64,000 bases of DNA from G020344215 sp039586575. GTDB taxonomy: Bacteria; Gemmatimonadota; Gemmatimonadetes; Palauibacterales; KS3-K002. The notes under the pieces are model-generated. The model saw nothing but the letters and a program-made list of their open reading frames with translations, had not been told where the DNA came from and ran no database searches. Every line of letters starts with the position of its first letter. The stretch's first letter is position 1. The position numbers and the translations under genes were made by a program. The DNA is taken from assembly GCA_039586575.1 (NCBI GenBank), contig JBDHKD010000001.1, positions 1-64,000 on the forward strand, given 5' to 3'. Positions 60,053 through 64,000 of the stretch are shown here, in pieces.

Positions 60053-61207
60053 ATGACTAGAGTCGGAATCGTTGGTGTCGGACATGGTGTCTTTGGGCGT
60101 CGCAGCGACGCTACCGTCCAGGAACTGGCTTTCGAGGCCTTCAGGGCGGCACTGCAAGACGCCGGGATCGATCGGGACGCCGTCGACGCGTCGGTGATCG
60201 GATCGGTTCCCGAATATCACAAGCAGCGCTCGCTGGCAGGCGTGATCCAGGAGTATCTCGGTCTCGTACCGAAACCCACCTGGCTCACGGAAGTAGCCTG
60301 TGCTTCGGGGAGCGCAGCGATGCGCACCGCCTGGATGTCGATCAAAGCGGGCGCTCACAATATCGTGGCCGTGATCGGGTGCCAGAAGATGACCGAGCTG
60401 TCGACGCCGGAGATCCTGGCACTGATGGGCCGGGTCGGCGAGGTGCAGTGGGAGTCGGGGTTCGGGACGACGTTCCCCGGCTACTACGCCATGTTCGCCA
60501 AGCGCCACATGCACGAGTACGGCACGACCCGCGACCAACTGCTCGAGGTCGCGGTCAAGAACCACCACTACGGCGCTCTGAACCCCTACGCGCTCTTCAG
60601 GAAGGAGATCACCAAGGAGAAGGCCAGCGCCTCGGAGGAGGTGGCGACTCCGTTGCAGGTGTACGACTGCTGCGCCAACGCGGACGGCGCCGCCTGCGTC
60701 ATCCTGGCGAGTGAGGGTCGAGCCAAAGAGATCTCCAAGGCACCGGTCTGGATGGACGGCATGGCGTGCGCGACGGCTAGCATGTCCGTGCTGAGGCGGC
60801 CGAGCCTGACGGGCCTGCCGAGCGCCGAGCGCGCCGGCGTCGAGGCCTACGCCATGGCCGGAGTGGGGCCGGGTGACGTCAAGGTGGCTGATGTGCATGA
60901 CTGCTTCACCATCGCCGAGATCATGGCCTACGAGGACCTGGGGTTCTGCAAGAAGGGTGAGGGCGGACCGTTCGTCGCCGACCGGCAGACCTACATCGGC
61001 GGCAAGGTCGCGGTGAACGTGGATGGCGGCCTGAAGGCAAAGGGCCACCCGATCGGCGCCACCGGGGTGTCGATGACCTACGAGATCGTCAAGCAACTAC
61101 GGGGCGAAGCCGGTGAACGCCAGGTTCCCGATGCCGACGTCGGTCTCACACACAACGTCGGCGGGATCGGACAGTACTGCTTCGTGCAAATCCTCAAGAG
61201 GGATTGA
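60053..61207 (+). CDS. Thiolase (SCP-x type), candidate 3-oxopimelyl-CoA thiolase
   Basis: This 384-residue thiolase has the nucleophile C83 in EVACASGS, then DVHDCFTIAE, GHPIGATG and HNVGG. It has no own bacterial FadA-like architecture and needs a DUF35 partner, which follows three bases later. Benzoylsuccinyl-CoA thiolase BbsAB of toluene degraders has the same thiolase plus DUF35 make-up. Here the expected product is glutaryl-CoA plus acetyl-CoA. It also resembles the mevalonate-operon thiolase in this window, in a different setting. Confidence 0.85.
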   Translation: MTRVGIVGVGHGVFGRRSDATVQELAFEAFRAALQDAGIDRDAVDASVIGSVPEYHKQRSLAGVIQEYLGLVPKPTWLTEVACASGSAAMRTAWMSIKAGAHNIVAVIGCQKMTELSTPEILALMGRVGEVQWESGFGTTFPGYYAMFAKRHMHEYGTTRDQLLEVAVKNHHYGALNPYALFRKEITKEKASASEEVATPLQVYDCCANADGAACVILASEGRAKEISKAPVWMDGMACATASMSVLRRPSLTGLPSAERAGVEAYAMAGVGPGDVKVADVHDCFTIAEIMAYEDLGFCKKGEGGPFVADRQTYIGGKVAVNVDGGLKAKGHPIGATGVSMTYEIVKQLRGEAGERQVPDADVGLTHNVGGIGQYCFVQILKRD

Positions 61208-61210
61208 GAA

Positions 61211-61657
61211 ATGTTCAAGTGGTTTGGGAAGGTCAATTACACGCCGTACACCAAAGTCGGCGACTTCGCCCGCCACCTGAAGGACGGCCATCTCATGGGC
61301 TCCCGCTGCAAGGACTGTGGCACGATGTCCTTTCCGCCGCGGGCCGACTGCGAGTCGTGCATGAGCGGCAACTTCGAGTTCCTCGAGGTCAGCGGGAAGG
61401 GGAAGCTGCACACGTTCACCAAGATCGTGGCCGCTCCCACCGGCTTCGAAGATGTCGCGCCCTACATCGTCGGCGTCGTCGATCTGGAGGAGGGCGGTAA
61501 GGCGCTCGCCTGGTTCGGGGATACGATCGAGGAAGCGGAGATCGAGATCGGCATGGCGGTCCAGATCGTGCCGCGGATCTTCGAGGAGCTCGAGGAGATC
61601 AAGGTTTACTACAGCTTGGAGCAGCCCGGTACGACCTGGTCCAAGGTAGGCTCTTAG
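61211..61657 (+). CDS. DUF35 / OB-fold partner of the benzoyl-CoA cluster thiolase
   Basis: This 148-residue protein has a zinc ribbon (CKDCG near residue 33, CESC near 47) and an OB-fold (GKGKLHTFTKIV, GVVDLEEGG). In known systems the DUF35 subunit covers the CoA tunnel of the thiolase and is essential for its activity. It follows the thiolase by three bases and precedes dch. A separate DUF35 gene serves the HMG-CoA synthase operon at 26 kb. Confidence 0.88.
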   Translation: MFKWFGKVNYTPYTKVGDFARHLKDGHLMGSRCKDCGTMSFPPRADCESCMSGNFEFLEVSGKGKLHTFTKIVAAPTGFEDVAPYIVGVVDLEEGGKALAWFGDTIEEAEIEIGMAVQIVPRIFEELEEIKVYYSLEQPGTTWSKVGS

Positions 61658-61670
61658 AAAGGGGTTGTAG

Positions 61671-62435
61671 GTGACCATGGCGATCGACGCATCTGTCGAA
61701 GACGGCTTGGGGCGAATCGTCCTCAGCAACCCGCCGGTCAACGTTCTCACCCGAGACCTGTTGGCCGACTTTCGCCGGGAGCTCGCGAGCTTGGCGAGCG
61801 AGCCGTCGCTTCGCGCACTCTTGCTTGCGGCCGAGGGGAAGCACTTCTCAGCGGGCGCCGACGTCGGCGAGCATCTTCCGCCCACCTACGAGGAACTGAT
61901 ACCCGAGTTCCTCGACACGGTGGCCGCCATCGACACGTTCCCGCTGCCCGTCGTGGCGGCTGTCCAGGGACGCTGTCTGGGTGGTGGATTCGAGCTGGCG
62001 ATGGCAGCTGACATCATCGTCGCCGGAGAAGGTGCCAGCTTCGGCCAACCGGAGATCCTTCTCGGCGTTCTGCCGCCGGCGGCGTGCGCGCTGCTCCCCG
62101 ATATCTGTCCACCCGGCGTCGCCGCCCAGCTGGTGTATACCGGCGCTCCCTTCAGTGCACAGGACGCGCAGCGGGCCGGTCTCGTGGCGCGCGTGGTGCC
62201 CGACGCCGAGCTGCAGCAGGCGGCGGTTGAATTGGCGGAACGCATCACGCAGCACAGTGGCGCGGCGCTGCGGCTCGCCAAGCGTATGCTCCGAGGAGGC
62301 CGGCAAGATGCTCGTGCCGCCGCCCTCTCGCGGGCCGGCGCGATTTACAATGACGAGCTGATGATGACGAAGGATGCGCTGGAAGGACTGAATGCCTTTC
62401 TAGAGAAACGCCAGCCCACCTGGCGCCACGAATGA
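61671..62435 (+). CDS. dch: Cyclohexa-1,5-diene-1-carbonyl-CoA hydratase
   Basis: This 254-residue crotonase-fold enzyme hydrates the dienoyl-CoA made by benzoyl-CoA reductase. Landmarks are FSAGADVGEHLPP, GRCLGGGFELAMA (oxyanion hole) and GASFGQPEI. These fit Dch/BzdW and the location next to bcr genes supports it. The GTG start at 61671 and an ATG at 61677 are both possible. A general enoyl-CoA hydratase is the alternative. Confidence 0.85.
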   Translation: MTMAIDASVEDGLGRIVLSNPPVNVLTRDLLADFRRELASLASEPSLRALLLAAEGKHFSAGADVGEHLPPTYEELIPEFLDTVAAIDTFPLPVVAAVQGRCLGGGFELAMAADIIVAGEGASFGQPEILLGVLPPAACALLPDICPPGVAAQLVYTGAPFSAQDAQRAGLVARVVPDAELQQAAVELAERITQHSGAALRLAKRMLRGGRQDARAAALSRAGAIYNDELMMTKDALEGLNAFLEKRQPTWRHE

Positions 62436-62468
62436 CCTGAGCGCGCCGGCCTCGCAAGGAGGAAGCGG

Positions 62469-63596
62469 ATGTTCGAGAAGCTCCGCGATTGGGAAAGGAA
62501 CCGCCACCAGTACGCCAAGGCCTGGAAGGAACGCACCGGCGGAAGAGTGTTGGGCTACTTCTGCACCTATGTTCCCGAGGAGATCCTCCACGCAGCCGGG
62601 GTGCTCCCGGTGCGAATCCTCGGGAGCCATGAGCCGCAGGATGTTACCGAGCCCCATATCTTCGGCATGTTCTGTCCGTTCTGCCGGGACTGCCTCGCCC
62701 AGGGACTCAAAGGGCGGTACGACTATCTCGATGGGATAATGATCGCCCAGTCGTGCCTGCATATCCGGCAGGCGTTCACCTCGTGGGAGAAGCACCGGCC
62801 CCGCGAGTTCAGCTACTACCTCTGTATGCCCCACCACGTCCAGAGCCCGCGGGCGTTGCCCTACTTGACCGGAGAGCTAGTCCAGTTCAAGGCGGCGGTC
62901 GAGGAGTGGACGGGAAAGACGATAACCGACGCCGACCTCGATGACGCCATCGCGGTGTATAACGAGAACCGGCGCCTGATGCACGCCGTCTACGAGTTGC
63001 GCAAGGGCGACAACCCGCCGCTTACCGGTGAAGAGGCGATGGAGATGGTGATCGCCTCGCAGATGACCGACAAGGCGGAGCACAACGCGGAGCTCAAAGC
63101 AGTCCTGGGCGAGCTCACCAAACGGCGTAACGGTCGGGACACGGGTGTGCGGTTGATGATCATCGGTAGTGAGGACGACGACACCGAGTTCATCAGGATG
63201 GTAGAGTCGTGCGGCGCGACGTTCGTCGTCGACGAGCACTGTACGGGGACCCGCTACTTCTGGAACGAGGTGGAGCCACGGGAGAACCGACTCGAGGCGA
63301 TCGCCGCTCGCTACATAGAGCGTGTCCCGTGCCCCACGAAGGACTGGGTGGAGCGGACGAGAATCCGTCACATCCTCGAACTTGCCAAAGATTGGAATGT
63401 CGCCGGGGCCATCGTCATGCAGCAGAAGTTCTGCGATCCGCATGAGCTTGATACACCGGCTGTGCGCAAGGCTCTGGAGGACGCGGGAATCAAGACGCTG
63501 TTCCTCGAGTTCGATGTCACCGTGCCCGTCGGGCAGTTCAAGGTGAGGGTCGAGGCGTTCCTCGAGATGTTCGGTGACGAAGACCTCTTCGACTAG
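62469..63596 (+). CDS. bcrC: Benzoyl-CoA reductase subunit C (ATP-dependent, class I)
   Basis: This 375-residue subunit forms, with BcrB, the catalytic half where benzoyl-CoA is reduced. Landmarks are GYFCTYVPEEILHAAG, GMFCPFCRDCLAQG and IAQSCLHIRQ, typical of BcrC/BadD/BzdN. GGAGGA lies upstream. The ATPase subunits (BcrA and D) should follow BcrB outside the window. The enzyme uses reduced ferredoxin and ATP, which ties it to the oxidoreductases and Rnf upstream. Confidence 0.95.
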   Translation: MFEKLRDWERNRHQYAKAWKERTGGRVLGYFCTYVPEEILHAAGVLPVRILGSHEPQDVTEPHIFGMFCPFCRDCLAQGLKGRYDYLDGIMIAQSCLHIRQAFTSWEKHRPREFSYYLCMPHHVQSPRALPYLTGELVQFKAAVEEWTGKTITDADLDDAIAVYNENRRLMHAVYELRKGDNPPLTGEEAMEMVIASQMTDKAEHNAELKAVLGELTKRRNGRDTGVRLMIIGSEDDDTEFIRMVESCGATFVVDEHCTGTRYFWNEVEPRENRLEAIAARYIERVPCPTKDWVERTRIRHILELAKDWNVAGAIVMQQKFCDPHELDTPAVRKALEDAGIKTLFLEFDVTVPVGQFKVRVEAFLEMFGDEDLFD

Positions 63597-63609
63597 CGAG
63601 AGGGCGAGA

Positions 63610-64000
63610 ATGGCCAGCCAGCAGATCTACGAGACCAGGCCGCTCAAGTGCTGGAAAAAGGCGAAGGAGATTCGCGAGAACTTCTACCGGGACTACGCTC
63701 AGGCCCACGAGAAGGGTGGCATCAGATGGGCTGGCGGCGCCTGGACCTTCGGAGCCGTTCCCTGCGGCCTCGGGGATGATGTGTACAGCCTGACCAGCGA
63801 GCCCTACGCCGCCTCGATCGCTGCCGACAAGAAGTTCTCCACGAGGTGCTTGGAAGCGGCGGAGCGGGCGGGCTACGCGCGCGACCTCTGCTCCTACATG
63901 CGCAACTACTGGGGCTCGGTCATCCTGGACGAGTACCTCTGGGGCGGTCCGTTCCCCAGACCGGACTTCATCTGGCAGGACCACATCTGTTGCAGTCACG
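63610..64000 (+). CDS. bcrB: Benzoyl-CoA reductase subunit B, 5' part
   Basis: An open frame runs from the ATG at 63610 to the window end (130 codons seen) and is truncated by the window. The sequence KGGIRWAGGAWTFGAVP, DDVYSLTSEPYAASIA and YMRNYWGSVILDEYLWGGPFP is typical of BcrB/BadE/BzdO. It begins 13 bases after bcrC. Cysteines in HICCSH probably help bind the Fe-S cluster. Confidence 0.93.
   Translation, partial: MASQQIYETRPLKCWKKAKEIRENFYRDYAQAHEKGGIRWAGGAWTFGAVPCGLGDDVYSLTSEPYAASIAADKKFSTRCLEAAERAGYARDLCSYMRNYWGSVILDEYLWGGPFPRPDFIWQDHICCSH

Overview
The window is a high-GC bacterial chromosome segment (mid-60s % GC by eye). It is densely packed, with many stop/start overlaps of the ATGA or GTGA type. 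No tRNA, rRNA, insertion sequence, phage gene or CRISPR array was seen. Several traits together suggest Gemmatimonadota or a close relative: an ECF sigma operon with glycogen-binding (CBM48-like) domains, several S9 peptidases, a clade II type N2O reductase, and many secreted multiheme cytochromes and lipoproteins. This placement is an inference from gene content only. The gene set describes an anaerobe or facultative anaerobe that ferments or respires amino acids and aromatics.

Left part (1-18.6 kb): the 3' end of a proline racemase-family gene; a four-gene minus-strand operon with an ECF sigma factor and a CBM48-bearing membrane anti-sigma candidate; a lipoprotein; a dipeptidyl-peptidase IV; and a BNR-repeat protein. 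From 8.8 to 18.6 kb lies an extracellular electron transfer island of eight genes. Its minus-strand arm runs tetraheme cytochrome (a candidate nanowire subunit), NHL beta-propeller lipoprotein, hexaheme c7-type lipoprotein, outer-membrane beta-barrel, heptaheme cytochrome. Its plus-strand arm runs NHL lipoprotein, 14-heme cytochrome, nested-domain lipoprotein. The 475-bp divergent region holds a good sigma-54 promoter and a structured leader.

Middle part (18.7-41 kb): a tightly coupled glycyl-radical activase / glycyl-radical enzyme / S9 peptidase operon, best read as trans-4-hydroxyproline dehydratase (HypD) with a peptide-releasing partner; a HAF-repeat/FIMAH lipoprotein behind a dyad and a sigma-54-like promoter; a minus-strand archaeal-type HMG-CoA synthase / thiolase / DUF35 operon (mevalonate entry); a few glycosyltransferase, methyltransferase and radical-SAM genes; then an N2O reductase cluster (Rrf2 regulator, cytochrome c, nosZ, two small genes, nosD, nosF, nosY).

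Right part (41-64 kb): a continuous plus-strand supercluster that joins ferredoxin reduction to aromatic-ring reduction. It contains a two-subunit 2-oxoacid:ferredoxin oxidoreductase, an unknown 334-residue protein, RnfB, a very large (1682-residue) pyruvate:ferredoxin oxidoreductase-like enzyme, RnfC-D-G-E-A, a 55-residue cysteine-rich NqrM-like membrane protein, ApbE and a TetR regulator. The benzoyl-CoA genes follow: 6-hydroxycyclohexenecarbonyl-CoA dehydrogenase, ring-opening hydrolase, SDR, thiolase, DUF35 protein, dienoyl-CoA hydratase, benzoyl-CoA reductase subunit C, and the start of subunit B, which runs off the window. In the inferred scheme, the oxidoreductases and Rnf supply low-potential ferredoxin, ATP-dependent benzoyl-CoA reductase consumes it, the ring products are oxidised to acyl-CoAs, and electrons leave through N2O reductase or the extracellular cytochromes.
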